NCBI GenBank assembly: GCA_900316745.1 | Contig: ONEB01000005.1 | Location: forward strand, 62,001 to 126,000 | Reading direction: 5' to 3' | DNA: 64,000 bases | Origin: an uncultured Eubacteriales bacterium | GTDB lineage: Bacteria; Bacillota; Clostridia; Oscillospirales; Oscillospiraceae | Shown here: in pieces, positions 33,453 to 42,800 of the stretch | Numbering within the stretch: position 1 is the stretch's first letter | Layout: each line of letters starts with the position of its first letter | Notes under the pieces: model-generated | What the model saw: the letters and a program-made list of their open reading frames with translations, nothing else | What the model was told of the DNA's origin: nothing | Databases searched by the model: none | Position numbers and translations under genes: made by a program

Positions 33453-35267
33453 ATGTCTATGGAACCCGAAACGAACGAACCGCGCGTCGCGGACGAGGTT
33501 TCCGAATCGGTCGAAGCCGCTGAGACGGAAGTTCAGCCGGAAGCTCAGACGGAAGCTCAGACGGAAGTTCAGCCGGAAGCCGAGACGGAAGCAGCCGCCG
33601 CGGAAGGCGCTGCAGAGAAATCCGCAGAAGTGCCGGAGACCGCGGAAGACGCCGCCGGGGAGGCCGCGCCTGAGGCACAGGACGAAGCACCGAAGAAGCG
33701 CAGACTCAGCGTCGGCGCGATCCTTGCGATCATCTGCTCGCTCGGCATCGTCGGCGCGATCGTCTTCGCGCTCGTCGGCAACACCGGCTCCTACGCGCTC
33801 AAGGTGAACCGCACCGCGTATACCGCCGCCGAGGTCAACTATGAGTACATGTCCGTCTTCCAGCAGTACAGCCAGTACAGCCAGTACTTCGGCTCCATCC
33901 TGCCGGACGATCCCTACACGATGGATGATTCGGGCAAATACGAGACCTGGGGCGACTTCTATCTGGATCAGACCAAGGAGAAGCTCAAGCAGCTGACGAA
34001 CCTCTGCGACATGGCAGAGCGCGACGGCGTGACGCTCGAAGAGGACGACGCCGCCCAGATCGACACCTGGATCACGCAGCTGAAGGACTCCGCGTCGCAG
34101 ATGGGAAAAGACGACTTTGACGCCTTCGTCGCCGAGAATTTCGGCGAGGGCGTGAACGAGCAGGTCCTGCGCGACATGGCGAGCCGCGAGATCCTCGCGA
34201 TGAAGTATTTGCAGCACTATCAGGACAACTACTCCGTCTCCGACGAGGAGATCGAAAAGGCTTATGACGCCGACAAGGACACCTACGACACCTATCACTT
34301 CAGCTACTGCATGGTGACGGCGGCTGATGAAGGCTCCGACAGCGCAGCGAGCGCGCCGAGCGATGAGGCGATGGCAGCCGCCAAGGAGAAGGCCGACGCC
34401 ATTCTCGCCGCAGCCGAAAAGGGCGACGGCAGCGCGCTCGACCGTCTGAAAGCGGCCGTCGGCGACGACGCGGATACTCCGGTCGATTCCGCCGTGATGG
34501 ACGGCGATACGCTGACGCAGTATCAGGTCCCGTTTGAGGACTGGATCAAGGACGCCGACCGCGCCGCGGGCGACATGACCGTTGCCGAGCAGACGAACTA
34601 CGGCTGGTTCGTCATCCTCTTCGAGGGACGCGAGCGCAGCACCACGCCCACCGTGAACGTGCGCCACATCCTCATCCAGGCGGAGGACGCAGACGCTGAC
34701 GGCAGCTATTCCGACGCAGAGCTTGCCGCCGCAAAGGACCAGATCGACAAGATCCAGGCCGAGTGGAAGGCCGGCGAGCAGACCGAGGACGCCTTTGCCG
34801 AGCTTGCCAACAAGTACAGCACCGACCCCGGCTCCAACACCAACGGCGGTCTGTACGAGAACGTCTACGAGGGCCAGATGGTCCCCGAATTCAACGACTT
34901 CTGCTTCGCCGAGGGCCGCAAGGCCGGCGACGTGGCGGTCATCTCCGATGAGCAGTACCACGGCTACCACCTGATGTACTTCGTCGGCACGGGCGAGCCC
35001 TACACGAACCAGGTCATCCGCGACAAGCTCGTGAGCGAGGGCATGCAGAAGTTTGCCAACTCCCTGACCGAGGACGTGACCGTCACCGAGGGCAAGGACA
35101 TCGGTCTCGTCGGGCTGACGGAGTCGTTCCTGAACCAGCTCAAGGAGGCCTCCTCCGGCACGGGCGATGGCTCCGCGATCACCGAAGAGCCCGATCCGGC
35201 CGCGACGCTCGAGCCCGTCACCGAAGCCGAGGCTGAGCCGTCCGCCGCTCCCTCTGAGGAGCCCTGA
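33453..35267 (+). CDS. Membrane-anchored parvulin-type peptidylprolyl isomerase (PrsA/SurA-like)
   Basis: About 604 residues. The first ~80 form a low-complexity acidic region with repeated TEVQPEA/TEAQTE units. A basic KKRR and a transmembrane helix follow (SVGAILAIICSLGIVGAIVF, residues ~88-110). The extracytoplasmic part has SurA-N-like helices and a parvulin domain (VNVRHILIQAEDADADG, FAELANKYSTDPGSNTNGGL, VISDEQYHGYHLMYFVG). A Glu/Pro/Ala-rich tail ends the protein. Type II anchoring, rather than a PrsA lipoprotein signal, is typical of many Oscillospiraceae foldases. It probably assists folding of secreted proteins. The start could instead be the ATG at 33444, closer to AAGGA. Confidence 0.87.
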   Translation: MSMEPETNEPRVADEVSESVEAAETEVQPEAQTEAQTEVQPEAETEAAAAEGAAEKSAEVPETAEDAAGEAAPEAQDEAPKKRRLSVGAILAIICSLGIVGAIVFALVGNTGSYALKVNRTAYTAAEVNYEYMSVFQQYSQYSQYFGSILPDDPYTMDDSGKYETWGDFYLDQTKEKLKQLTNLCDMAERDGVTLEEDDAAQIDTWITQLKDSASQMGKDDFDAFVAENFGEGVNEQVLRDMASREILAMKYLQHYQDNYSVSDEEIEKAYDADKDTYDTYHFSYCMVTAADEGSDSAASAPSDEAMAAAKEKADAILAAAEKGDGSALDRLKAAVGDDADTPVDSAVMDGDTLTQYQVPFEDWIKDADRAAGDMTVAEQTNYGWFVILFEGRERSTTPTVNVRHILIQAEDADADGSYSDAELAAAKDQIDKIQAEWKAGEQTEDAFAELANKYSTDPGSNTNGGLYENVYEGQMVPEFNDFCFAEGRKAGDVAVISDEQYHGYHLMYFVGTGEPYTNQVIRDKLVSEGMQKFANSLTEDVTVTEGKDIGLVGLTESFLNQLKEASSGTGDGSAITEEPDPAATLEPVTEAEAEPSAAPSEEP

Positions 35268-35282
35268 CCCGGAAAGGCCGCT

Positions 35283-35891
35283 ATGACCGAAAAAGCGATC
35301 GTCCTCGCGGGCGGCTGCTTCTGGGGCATGGAAACGCTCCTGCGCAGCCTCCCCGGCGTGCTGGACACGGCCGTGGGCTACGCAAACGGCGACAGCGAGG
35401 CGCACGCGAGCTACCAAATCGTCTGCACGGGTCTCACGGGCTTTCGCGAGGCCGTGCGCGTGCGGTATGACGCGGATGTGATCCCCTTAAAGCAGCTGCT
35501 GTTCGTGTTCTTCGCCGCCGTCGATCCGACCCAGTACCACCGGCAGGGCGCCGACGTCGGCAGCCAGTATCAGTCCGGCGTCTACTGGATCGACCCCGGG
35601 GACGAGGCGATCGTCCGCGCCGTCGCCGCCGTCGAGGCAGCGCCGCGCCCGGACTTCTGCACCGAGCTGACGCCGCTCAAAAACTTCTTCCGCGCGGAGG
35701 AATACCACCAGCGCTATCTGGAGAAAAACCCCGGCGGCTACTGCCACATCTCCCCTGCGACCACCGCCATGCTCGCGCGCTGGGACTATGACGACGCGGC
35801 CTACACCCGCCCCGCCGCGTGGATCCTGCGAGAGCATCGCGACGCGCTGCGCCGCGCCGAGACGCTGCGGGAGCTGGGATATACCGAGTAA
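35283..35891 (+). CDS. msrA: Peptide-methionine (S)-S-oxide reductase
   Basis: A 202-residue MsrA. The catalytic GCFWGME motif has Cys12; VGYANGDSEAHASYQIVCTG, DPTQYHRQGADVGSQYQSGV and FFRAEEYHQRYL are the substrate and carboxylate-binding segments. The C-terminal ~45 residues (after YCHISP) extend beyond the minimal enzyme and do not amount to an MsrB domain. It repairs oxidised methionine with thioredoxin-type reductants. It lies 15 bases behind the foldase gene on the same strand, so the two are likely co-transcribed. Confidence 0.95.
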   Translation: MTEKAIVLAGGCFWGMETLLRSLPGVLDTAVGYANGDSEAHASYQIVCTGLTGFREAVRVRYDADVIPLKQLLFVFFAAVDPTQYHRQGADVGSQYQSGVYWIDPGDEAIVRAVAAVEAAPRPDFCTELTPLKNFFRAEEYHQRYLEKNPGGYCHISPATTAMLARWDYDDAAYTRPAAWILREHRDALRRAETLRELGYTE

Positions 35892-35898
35892 CGAAAAC

Positions 35899-35934
35899 GT
35901 GCACACCCCGATCCAGGGTGTGCACGTTGTTTTT
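35899..35934. terminator. Bidirectional terminator between msrA and yitT-like gene
   Basis: GTGCACACCC (35899-35908) pairs perfectly with GGGTGTGCAC (35916-35925), followed by GTTGTTTTTC on the plus side and preceded by AAAA. Confidence 0.82.
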
Positions 35935-36803
35935 CAGTTTGCCGCATTGCCGGAGGGCGCCGGCGCTTTCTGCTTGATGTGCTGGCCTAAGATCTCGGAG
36001 ACGTCCGTGATCGTGACAAAAGCCGAGCCGTCCATGGCGTGGATGATCTGCTTGACCGTGGCGACCTCGATGCGCGTGACGACGCAGTAGAGCACCACCT
36101 TTTCCCCGCTGATCAGCCCGCGCCCCTCCAGAAGCGTGCAGGTGCGGCCGAGGCGCGAATAGAGAGCGTCCGCGATCTGTTTGCCCTCGTTGGTGATGAT
36201 CGTGACGGCCTTGCCCTGCTCCATGCCGTTTTGCACCATGTCGATGATCTTGGACGTGATGAAATAGGTGAGCAGGCTGTAAAGCGCGCGGTCGAGACCG
36301 AAGAGCAGTCCCGCCGCGGCATAGATCACGATGTTGAAGCCGAGGACGATCTGCCCCGTCGAGAACGGCACACGCCGGCTCAAAAGCATGGCGACGATCT
36401 CCGTGCCGTCCAGACACCCGCCGCTGCGCAGGATGACGCCGACGCCGAGACCCAGCAGCACGCCGCCGAACACGACCACCAGAAGCTCCTGCTCCGTCAG
36501 CGGCGGCAGGGGCTTGAACACCTCCAGCAGCACCGAGAACAGGAGCATGGAATACAGCGCACGCACGAGGAATGTGCGGCCAAGCCGTTTCAAGCCGATC
36601 AGCATAAACGGGATATTCAGCACAACAATGAAGATACCGAGCGGCAGCCGCGTGAGCTGGCTCACGATCATGCTGACGCCGACGACGCCGCCGTCGAGGA
36701 TCTGAAACGGCACGAGAAACTCCTCCAGCGCCAGCGCCGCAATCGCAGCGCCCAGCGTGAGCAGGAGATACGGCAGAACGATCTCGCTCAGAACCTTTTT
36801 CAC
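35934..36803 (-). CDS. YitT family membrane protein
   Basis: A 289-residue protein with five or six N-terminal helices (residues ~8-185; EEFLVPFQILDGGVVGVSMI is diagnostic). A cytosolic DUF2179 domain follows (residues ~205-280; GKAVTIITNEGKQIADAL, VLYCVVTRIEVATVKQIIHA). YitT proteins are common and mostly of unknown function. Translation starts at GTG (36803), overlapping the stop of the upstream small gene as GTGA, a sign of coupling. Confidence 0.88.
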   Translation of the reverse strand: MKKVLSEIVLPYLLLTLGAAIAALALEEFLVPFQILDGGVVGVSMIVSQLTRLPLGIFIVVLNIPFMLIGLKRLGRTFLVRALYSMLLFSVLLEVFKPLPPLTEQELLVVVFGGVLLGLGVGVILRSGGCLDGTEIVAMLLSRRVPFSTGQIVLGFNIVIYAAAGLLFGLDRALYSLLTYFITSKIIDMVQNGMEQGKAVTIITNEGKQIADALYSRLGRTCTLLEGRGLISGEKVVLYCVVTRIEVATVKQIIHAMDGSAFVTITDVSEILGQHIKQKAPAPSGNAAN

Positions 36804-37099
36804 AGCTCGATGCCCTCCTGCCGGACAGACTTGATGCCAAGGAACGAGCGCAGCGAAAAGCGGATCGTGTCCGCGTAGTGCAGGCGGTACGGCGGCAGGA
36901 GCACCTCGCCCATGTCCGTCTCGCGCACGACATAGCGCTTGCGTTTGAACTCCGCGGCCTTTTTCTCGCCGATGATATGCGGGTAGAGCTCCGTGATCTC
37001 GATGTCCGAATGGTCGCTCGAGACGACCTCGATGACGATGTGGCGCCTGCCCTTCGCCGTCATATAGTCCCGCAGGGCGTCGTCGTATACAAATTCCAT
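36800..37099 (-). CDS. Small hypothetical protein coupled to yitT-like gene
   Basis: A 99-residue cytosolic protein beginning MEFVYDDALRDYMTAKGRRH. It is charged, lacks cysteine, and has a mixed alpha/beta pattern reminiscent of HesB/IscA-like folds (RHIVIEVVSSDHSDIEITEL), but that resemblance is weak. AGAGGAACGTGAT precedes the ATG. The stop overlaps the start of the YitT gene, so the two products are probably functionally linked. No function is assigned. Confidence 0.7.
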   Translation of the reverse strand: MEFVYDDALRDYMTAKGRRHIVIEVVSSDHSDIEITELYPHIIGEKKAAEFKRKRYVVRETDMGEVLLPPYRLHYADTIRFSLRSFLGIKSVRQEGIEL

Positions 37100-37128
37100 A
37101 TCACGTTCCTCTTTTTCCCGAAATGTGA

Positions 37129-37161
37129 AAGGGGCGCGCTGCACTTTGCAACGCGCCCCTT
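37129..37161 (-). terminator. Terminator downstream of tRNA-Leu
   Basis: AAGGGGCGCG (37129-37138) pairs with CGCGCCCCTT (37152-37161); on the minus strand TTTCAC follows. It starts 2 bases after the tRNA 3' end. Confidence 0.7.
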
Positions 37162-37162
37162 G

Positions 37163-37247
37163 TGGTGCCGGTGGCCGGACTCGAACCGGCACGCCTCGCG
37201 GCACTTGATTTTGAGTCAAGCACGTCTACCAATTCCATCACACCGGC
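37163..37247 (-). tRNA. tRNA-Leu(CAA)
   Basis: An 85-base class II tRNA read on the minus strand. The acceptor stem GCCGGTG/CACCGGC is perfect, CCA is encoded, the T arm is GCCGGTTCGAGTCCGGC, and the D loop contains AATTGGTAGA. The anticodon stem-loop CTTGA-CTCAAAA-TCAAG gives anticodon CAA, decoding UUG. A short variable arm (TGCCGCGAGGCG) is consistent with leucine. Confidence 0.95.
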
Positions 37248-37301
37248 ATGCTTTCGCAAGACGAATTATACCAAAATGAAGAATCAGTGTCAACTTCCAA
37301 A

Positions 37302-38654
37302 TCACAGATACCGCTCCATATAGTCCTGGGCGCGGTTGAGCACGCTGTGCAGCTGGCGGACGGCCTCGGCGCGGCGCCCGAGCGCGGCGTCGTGGATATG
37401 GGTAACGGCGGTGCGGGCGGCGGTGACATTCTCGCGCAGCTCGTCGCGCAGATTCAGATACGCGCGCATGGCGCTTTCATCGGGCTTGTGCCCCGCTCTG
37501 TCCCAGTTTTCGCGCACGACCTGATACCGCGCGCGGGCACGCGAGACGCTCTCTGCCCAGGAGATATAGATCTCGTCCATCGCGTGCTGCCCGACGGCGG
37601 CGAGCGCCTCGCGCGTGAGCTCCGGCGCGCCGAGGACAGCGGCGAGGGAGGCCGCGTTCTCCTCGATGAGGATGCCGTTGCGCCCATCCGTGATGCCCTC
37701 GGCGGCGCAGCTGCCGCGCACGAGGAGGCTTCCCAGCCCGCATGCCGCCGCCTCGCGCACGACGAGCCCGTTGGTGTCGAACGTGGACGGGAACAGCAGC
37801 AGATCCGCGCGGGTGTACCACGCGCGCACCGCATTGCGGTCATGCACCGCGCCGACAAAGCGGCAGCGGTCTGAAAGCCCCAGAGAAGCCGCGTATTCCT
37901 CCACCTCGTCGCGATCCTGCCCGTCCCCGACAAAGACCATGCAGAACGCCCGCCCGGCCTCCTGCATGCGTTTGAGGCCGTCTAAGATGATGCGCAGGCC
38001 CTTGTACCACATCATGCGCCCGAGGAAGAGATACACCGGCTGATCGGCGGGCAGATCCCACGCGGCGCTGAGAGCGGCGGTGTCCGAGACAGAGGCGCGG
38101 CCGCGCTCGAGATCGACGCCGTTGGGCATGACGCGGTAGTCGCCCGTGTAGCCGAGGGCGCGCAGATTCTCCCCCGCTCCCTCGCTCACGACCCACACCT
38201 CGTCGCACGCGGAGATGTTGCGCACGAGGAGATCGACCGCGAACTGCTGCAGTCTCTCGCTGCGGATGGCGTTTGCGATGTCGATATCGAACTTCGTGTG
38301 ATACGTGAACACGATCGGCATCGGGCTGGCGTCGCGCAGCGAGCGCGCGAGCACCGTTGAGGCGATCGGGCAATGCGTGTGGATGAGATCGAATTTCATG
38401 TCCGCGAGACGCACGACGGTCTCCGGCGCGAACGGCACGCCCGCGCGGTACCCCGTGAGCTGCGTGGTGTTCAGGCTCGGATAGCGCACGACGGGAAACG
38501 GATAATCGTCCCGCACGTCGGGATAGGCCGGCGTCGCGACGGCGCAGCGCTCCCCGGCGGCGGTGATGTTTTCGGCATAATTCAAAACGGCGTTCGCCAC
38601 GCCGTCGATCGTCGGCGGGAACGAGTCGTTCATCAGGCAGATATTCAGGTCCAT
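37302..38654 (-). CDS. Glycosyltransferase family 4 protein
   Basis: A 450-residue GT4 (GT-B fold) glycosyltransferase. The N-terminal acceptor domain has NDSFPPTIDGVANAVLNYAE and FDLIHTHCPIASTVLARSLR. The donor-binding domain has VMPNGVDLERG, YLFLGRMMWYKGLRIILDGL, the sugar-nucleotide loop PSTFDTNGLVVREAAACGLG and GITDGRNGILIEE. The pattern resembles diacylglycerol glucosyltransferases and related glycolipid enzymes of Firmicutes; the exact acceptor is unknown. The C-terminal ~60 residues are helical and charged. GCGGAGG precedes the ATG. Its promoter is back-to-back with that of the 33-residue peptide. Confidence 0.87.
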   Translation of the reverse strand: MDLNICLMNDSFPPTIDGVANAVLNYAENITAAGERCAVATPAYPDVRDDYPFPVVRYPSLNTTQLTGYRAGVPFAPETVVRLADMKFDLIHTHCPIASTVLARSLRDASPMPIVFTYHTKFDIDIANAIRSERLQQFAVDLLVRNISACDEVWVVSEGAGENLRALGYTGDYRVMPNGVDLERGRASVSDTAALSAAWDLPADQPVYLFLGRMMWYKGLRIILDGLKRMQEAGRAFCMVFVGDGQDRDEVEEYAASLGLSDRCRFVGAVHDRNAVRAWYTRADLLLFPSTFDTNGLVVREAAACGLGSLLVRGSCAAEGITDGRNGILIEENAASLAAVLGAPELTREALAAVGQHAMDEIYISWAESVSRARARYQVVRENWDRAGHKPDESAMRAYLNLRDELRENVTAARTAVTHIHDAALGRRAEAVRQLHSVLNRAQDYMERYL

Positions 38655-38686
38655 ACAGGCGCCTCCGCATAAGTGATGATACGATC

Positions 38687-38715
38687 AGTATACCAAACTC
38701 CCTGTACTTTTACAA
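38687..38715 (-). promoter_or_regulatory. Promoter of the glycosyltransferase gene
   Basis: On the minus strand TTGTAA (38715-38710), a 17-base spacer and TATACT (38692-38687), 32 bases upstream of the ATG. Confidence 0.7.
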
Positions 38716-38724
38716 CCTGACAGA

Positions 38725-38753
38725 TTGACAGGTTCGGGTTCTTTCGGTATACT
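38725..38753 (+). promoter_or_regulatory. Promoter of the small membrane peptide gene
   Basis: TTGACA (38725-38730), a 17-base spacer and TATACT (38748-38753). Its -35 is only 9 bases from the -35 of the opposite promoter; the CTGACAGATTGACAGG stretch between them has two GACAG units. Confidence 0.75.
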
Positions 38754-38805
38754 GGGGATGAAAGAAGTCATCCGTATTGGTGTTCAGATATCAGGAGGAA
38801 CCATC

Positions 38806-38907
38806 ATGAAAGAAACCTTAAAGAAAATCGCCTGCATCTGCGCCGCAGTCGCCGCCCTCGCGGGTGTGTGCTTCTGCGTGTACAAATTTGTGCTGAAGAA
38901 GAAATAA
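38806..38907 (+). CDS. 33-residue single-pass membrane peptide
   Basis: A short gene with a strong promoter and an excellent SD (AGGAGG, 7 bases before the ATG). The product starts MKETLKKIACICAAVAALAG and ends CVYKFVLKKK: a basic N-terminus, one hydrophobic helix with four cysteines, and a lysine-rich C-terminus. A strong terminator follows within 20 bases, so it can be expressed on its own. No known family; toxins of type I systems and small membrane regulators both look like this. No antisense RNA is evident by eye. Confidence 0.7.
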   Translation: MKETLKKIACICAAVAALAGVCFCVYKFVLKKK

Positions 38908-38924
38908 GACCGGACATGCAAACG

Positions 38925-38957
38925 GGACTGCTGCGGACGGGCAGCAGTCCTTTTTTC
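38925..38957 (+). terminator. Terminator after the 33-residue peptide gene
   Basis: GGACTGCTGC (38925-38934) pairs perfectly with GCAGCAGTCC (38941-38950), followed by T6. Confidence 0.9.
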
Positions 38958-38983
38958 ACATCTGACGCACAGGAGGACAAGGC

Positions 38984-39481
38984 ATGAACGAACAACAGCT
39001 CAGGCGCACGTTTGCGTGGTTTCGCGAGAAGCCAGCGCGCATTTGGGCGCTGCGCGGCGTGAACGCCGGGTGCACCTGCGGGACTGTCGCGGCGTTTTGT
39101 GGCGAGTGCGCGCATCTGGCGCTGCGGCATGACCCGGCGCTGCTGCGGCTGGGGCTGACGTGCGGCGTGCCGCTCGCGGCGCTCTCGCTCGTCCGCGCGA
39201 AGCTCGACCGCCCGCGCCCTTATGAGGTGTACGGCCTGGAGCCGCTGATCCCGAAGGACACGCGCGGGAAGAGCTTTCCGAGCCGCCATGTGTTTTCGAT
39301 CTGCGTGATCGGGACGAGCCTGATGTATCTCACGCCCGGACTCGGCGCGGCGCTGCTCATGCTGGGTGCGCTGCTTGCCATGGCACGTGTCGTCTCCGGC
39401 GTGCACTTCCCGGCGGACGTGCTCGTCGGCGCGATCGTCGGGGTGCTGAGCGCGGTGATCGGCTTCGGCCTCGTGCCGTGA
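38984..39481 (+). CDS. PAP2 family phosphatase
   Basis: A 165-residue membrane phosphatase of the PAP2 superfamily. The three signature parts are present: KLDRPRP (K-x6-RP type), FPSRHVFS (PSxH-type with R) and RVVSGVHFPADVLVG (SR-x5-H-x3-D type, here beginning V-S). About four or five helices are visible. Substrates of this class are lipid phosphates such as undecaprenyl or phosphatidylglycerol phosphate; which one is not determinable. AGGAGGACAAGGC precedes the ATG. Confidence 0.87.
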   Translation: MNEQQLRRTFAWFREKPARIWALRGVNAGCTCGTVAAFCGECAHLALRHDPALLRLGLTCGVPLAALSLVRAKLDRPRPYEVYGLEPLIPKDTRGKSFPSRHVFSICVIGTSLMYLTPGLGAALLMLGALLAMARVVSGVHFPADVLVGAIVGVLSAVIGFGLVP

Positions 39482-39517
39482 GACGCGGGCGGATGCGATT
39501 CTCCCATATCATGCAAA

Positions 39518-39546
39518 AAAGACCATGCCGAATCGGCATGGTCTTT
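39518..39546. terminator. Bidirectional terminator between PAP2 and four-cysteine peptide genes
   Basis: AAAGACCATGCC (39518-39529) pairs perfectly with GGCATGGTCTTT (39535-39546), with A and T tracts on either side serving the two converging units. Confidence 0.9.
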
Positions 39547-39565
39547 CTTGTTTGGTTGTTGTTCC

Positions 39566-39856
39566 TCACGAAGTAAAGAACTTATTTGTTTCGTGGAACG
39601 AGTTATAGCATTCAATTTTCAGAACGCCAATATTGCCCCATGTACGCTTCGACGGATCGGTCACGCCTGCGAACGTCCACATGCTGTCTGCGTCAGCTCC
39701 GCAGACATCTCCGCTTGCGAACAGCGTGAGACCATTGTCATCATACATGCTGCACTGCGTTTCCTGGAAGTTTACAACATGCACGCAGTTCGCAATATGC
39801 TCCGAGAAGGCGAACCGCTCGGCAAAGAGCATGGGTTTGATATATTCACTCTTCAT
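39566..39856 (-). CDS. 96-residue four-cysteine peptide downstream of the vWA protein
   Basis: The product begins MKSEYIKPMLFAERFAFSEH and has cysteines at positions 24, 35, 52 and 83, each in a different short context (IANCV, ETQCS, GDVCG, IECYN). It has no signal peptide and no transmembrane helix. The YxKPxxFxExFxxSExIAxC opening resembles a set of small uncharacterised proteins I have seen in gut Clostridia, but this is recollection, not a search. The ATG at 39856 follows GGAG by 10 bases; the in-frame TTG two codons earlier is less likely. It lies 18 bases behind the giant vWA gene and ends just before a terminator, so it is the second gene of a two-gene operon. A RiPP precursor, a small partner protein or a metal-binding peptide are all possible. 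Confidence 0.7.
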   Translation of the reverse strand: MKSEYIKPMLFAERFAFSEHIANCVHVVNFQETQCSMYDDNGLTLFASGDVCGADADSMWTFAGVTDPSKRTWGNIGVLKIECYNSFHETNKFFTS

Positions 39857-39874
39857 ATCCAATATGCTCCTTTC

Positions 39875-42800
39875 TTACCAGCCGCCGAGGCCCTTGAACA
39901 GGTTGCCGAGGCCATTCAGCAGAGACTGGAACAGGGTCTTGAGCAGGCTCAGGGGATCGGTCCAGGCCGGCTTGTCGGCGCCGGGATCATCGGGCTGATC
40001 GGGCGTGCCGGGGTCATCGGGCGTGCCCGGATCCTCCGGATCGACGGTGCCGGGATCGACCTGCGCGTCGGGATCAACGCCGCCGTTCGCGGCGAGCTTC
40101 ACGGTCATCATCGTGACCGGCTCAAAGACCAGCGGCATAACGTCCTCGACCGCCATGGCATACGCGACGTCGCCGACCGCATTCGCATTTGCACTGCTCT
40201 GGAGATAGGCCTGATAGATTGCCTGATTGCCGGTGATCTTCAGATTCGTGACCGAGATGATATGATCGCCCTTGTTTGTGATCGTGACGCTTCCCTGGTC
40301 ACCCATTCTTGCCGCAGTGATCGGATAGTACATATCCAGTGCGCTGCTGATCTGCTGCTGTTCATCGGCCTTGAACTCAACCTTGCCGCTGTCGTCTCCG
40401 GCGTCAGGCGCGCTCAGACCGATCCAGAGCTTGCCGCTCTGCGCGGCAATGATGCCGGCAGACGTGAGCTGGAACGTGATGGACTCATTCGTTTTGAGAT
40501 AGATCTCATGCTTCGGGCTGTTCGCCTTATATGCGTCGAACTGATCTGTGTAGGCATTTTTCATGGCCTTGGCGCCCTCGGTGCCCGGGGTCACCACGTT
40601 GCCTTCGGCATCCACATAGGTGATACCGGTTCCTGCCGCAGCTTCTTCCGCTGTCGCATCGATGAGACGCACCAGCTTCGTGCTGTCGTCCACAAACAGC
40701 GCGCCGAGGAAAGCGTCGGTCAGATTGTCGTTGAACGCTTCGAGGTTGTAAGTGTCCTGATTGTTTACGAGCGCCTCACGCATGTTGATGTAGGCCGCAT
40801 ACTGCTCATTGGTGTCCTGATACAGATCCTGATTCTGCACGGGATTGTACACGCGGATACCGTCGAGCTTGTATCTGGACGTGCTGAGGACGTTGAGCGT
40901 AAGCGTGTGCTCGCCCGCTCCAAGATCGCGGAAGCTGATCGTGGGCACATTGTAGCGCTCGGTGATCGAGTAGCTGCGCATGGTGGTCAGGTCGTCATCG
41001 AGCTTCGCCTGAACGTATCCGACAGGCTTGCCGTTTTCGTCCTTGTCGTATGTCGTGCAGTAGACGTCGATGCCGGTGCCGTTGAACTTAAAGCTGTACT
41101 GACCGTTAGCCAGCGTCTGGCTTGCAGGCGTCGCTTGAAGCGCTGCATTGTAGCCGCTGCCGTCGCCGACGGTGACAGCAGACGCGTTCGTGAGGTCGTC
41201 ATCATAGTACACGCTGCCGGCGGGGATCGTGGTGATCTGCTTCCAGCCGAGCTGGTCGCCGGTCACATTCGCGAGCATACCGTAAACCGTCGCGTAATCG
41301 ACAGCACTGTAAGCCTTGTTGATCTGCACCGGGGCAGCATTTGCAGTTGTCTGCACGCCCGTGTCGAGCTGATAGGTGACGTTCGTGCCGGACTTGACAA
41401 AGCTGCCGTTGGTGCCTGTCACGGTGTCGTTCGTCGCGCCGACGAGCTTGGTGACATCGGTCGCAACCGTCATCTTGGCGTTGAAGTCGATGACATAGGT
41501 CTTGGCCGCGCTCTCGGAGAACTGCAGCGTCGGGGACGTGATGCTGACGGTGGGATCCTCGTCCTCGGGGCCATAGACGCCTGCGTTGCCGTCGTTGGAC
41601 TTGAGCTTGCCGACGGTCTTCTTCGGGGTCAGGCCGTTGATGGTGATGACAAGCTTCTGGCCGGGATGGGCACTGGTGACGAAGTTCTCAGAATAGTTGA
41701 AGCCGGAGTAGCTGATCTGCCCATCTGCCGGGACAGCCGCGCCGTTGACCTTCGTCTCGGCATTGCCGTTGTTGACGATCTGGCCGTTTTCCTCCTTCAC
41801 GGGCTGCCACTTGACGGTGTAGGTCGCGCCGGTGGTATCGAAGTCCGCGAGGTTGACCTTATCCTTGAAGATGGCGGTCTCGTTCAGCGGGACGCTGGTG
41901 TCAGAGGTGATCTCCTCATTGTTCATCGTGACCGCCTGCAGGAAGGCCGCGACGAGGGTGTCCTGGTTGGAGGCCATGCGGTAGTACTTGTTGGTGGTCT
42001 GTGCCGTCTCCTTATGCCGCACGCCATCGGTCGCGCCGGTATATCCATTCGCGCCGGTGTGGTTTCCGCTCAGCCAGGCCGGAGCGATAAACTGCTCCGC
42101 GTCCGGATAGTTGGAGGACACAACGGACATGTAGTCGAAGATCGTGTCGTTCGGCGTTGCAGTGTAATTATCAGAAGCGCTTGCGCTGTTGGGACGCCAC
42201 TGGCGGCGCAGGCAGTACCAGGAATACGGATAGTACTTGTCGTGATAGCTCTCCATCCAGCCGCCGAGATACTTCCAGGCTTTGTCTTCACCCTGGCTGT
42301 TCGTTCTGGTTGCATGCGAATAAGTCAGCGGGTTGGCGTCAGACTCACCGAAGACGCCGATGGAGAAGATGCTGGTGCCGTAGTCCAGAGTCTTTCCGTA
42401 GTCCTTGATCTGCTTGGCCTGGGCAACCACTTCGTTGGCCTCAGAATACTGGTCGCTGTAGTGGTAATCGCCGGGCTGACCGTCGGTGAAGAAGATGACG
42501 ATGGTGTTGCGGTCCACGGTCTCGTCCTTGTGCTCACCGCTGCGGATCGTATAGGTGGTATTGCTGCGGTTGGTGAGCACCTGATAGGCCATGTTCAGAC
42601 CGTCCTCAGGCTGGGTGCCGCCGTTGGCTGTGATGGCGGTGATGGCGTTCGTGATCTTGGGGTTCACGGTGCCGACATTGCCGTCCGTGGCACCGACCAG
42701 ACCCTTGCCGTAATACTCGGAGACGTTATTGTCGCAGGTGCCCTTCTGCCAGCCGTTGGTGCTGCCGGAGCTGATGTCGCGCTCGGTGTGGGTCAGCAGC

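Noticed and set aside
33453-33690. CRISPR-like or tandem DNA repeat at the start of the foldase gene
   Set aside because: The short repeats encode an acidic low-complexity peptide in frame (TEAQTE units), so they are coding, not a CRISPR array.
35756-35891. MsrB fragment fused to MsrA
   Set aside because: The last 45 residues lack MsrB zinc cysteines and catalytic motif; a simple C-terminal extension is more likely.
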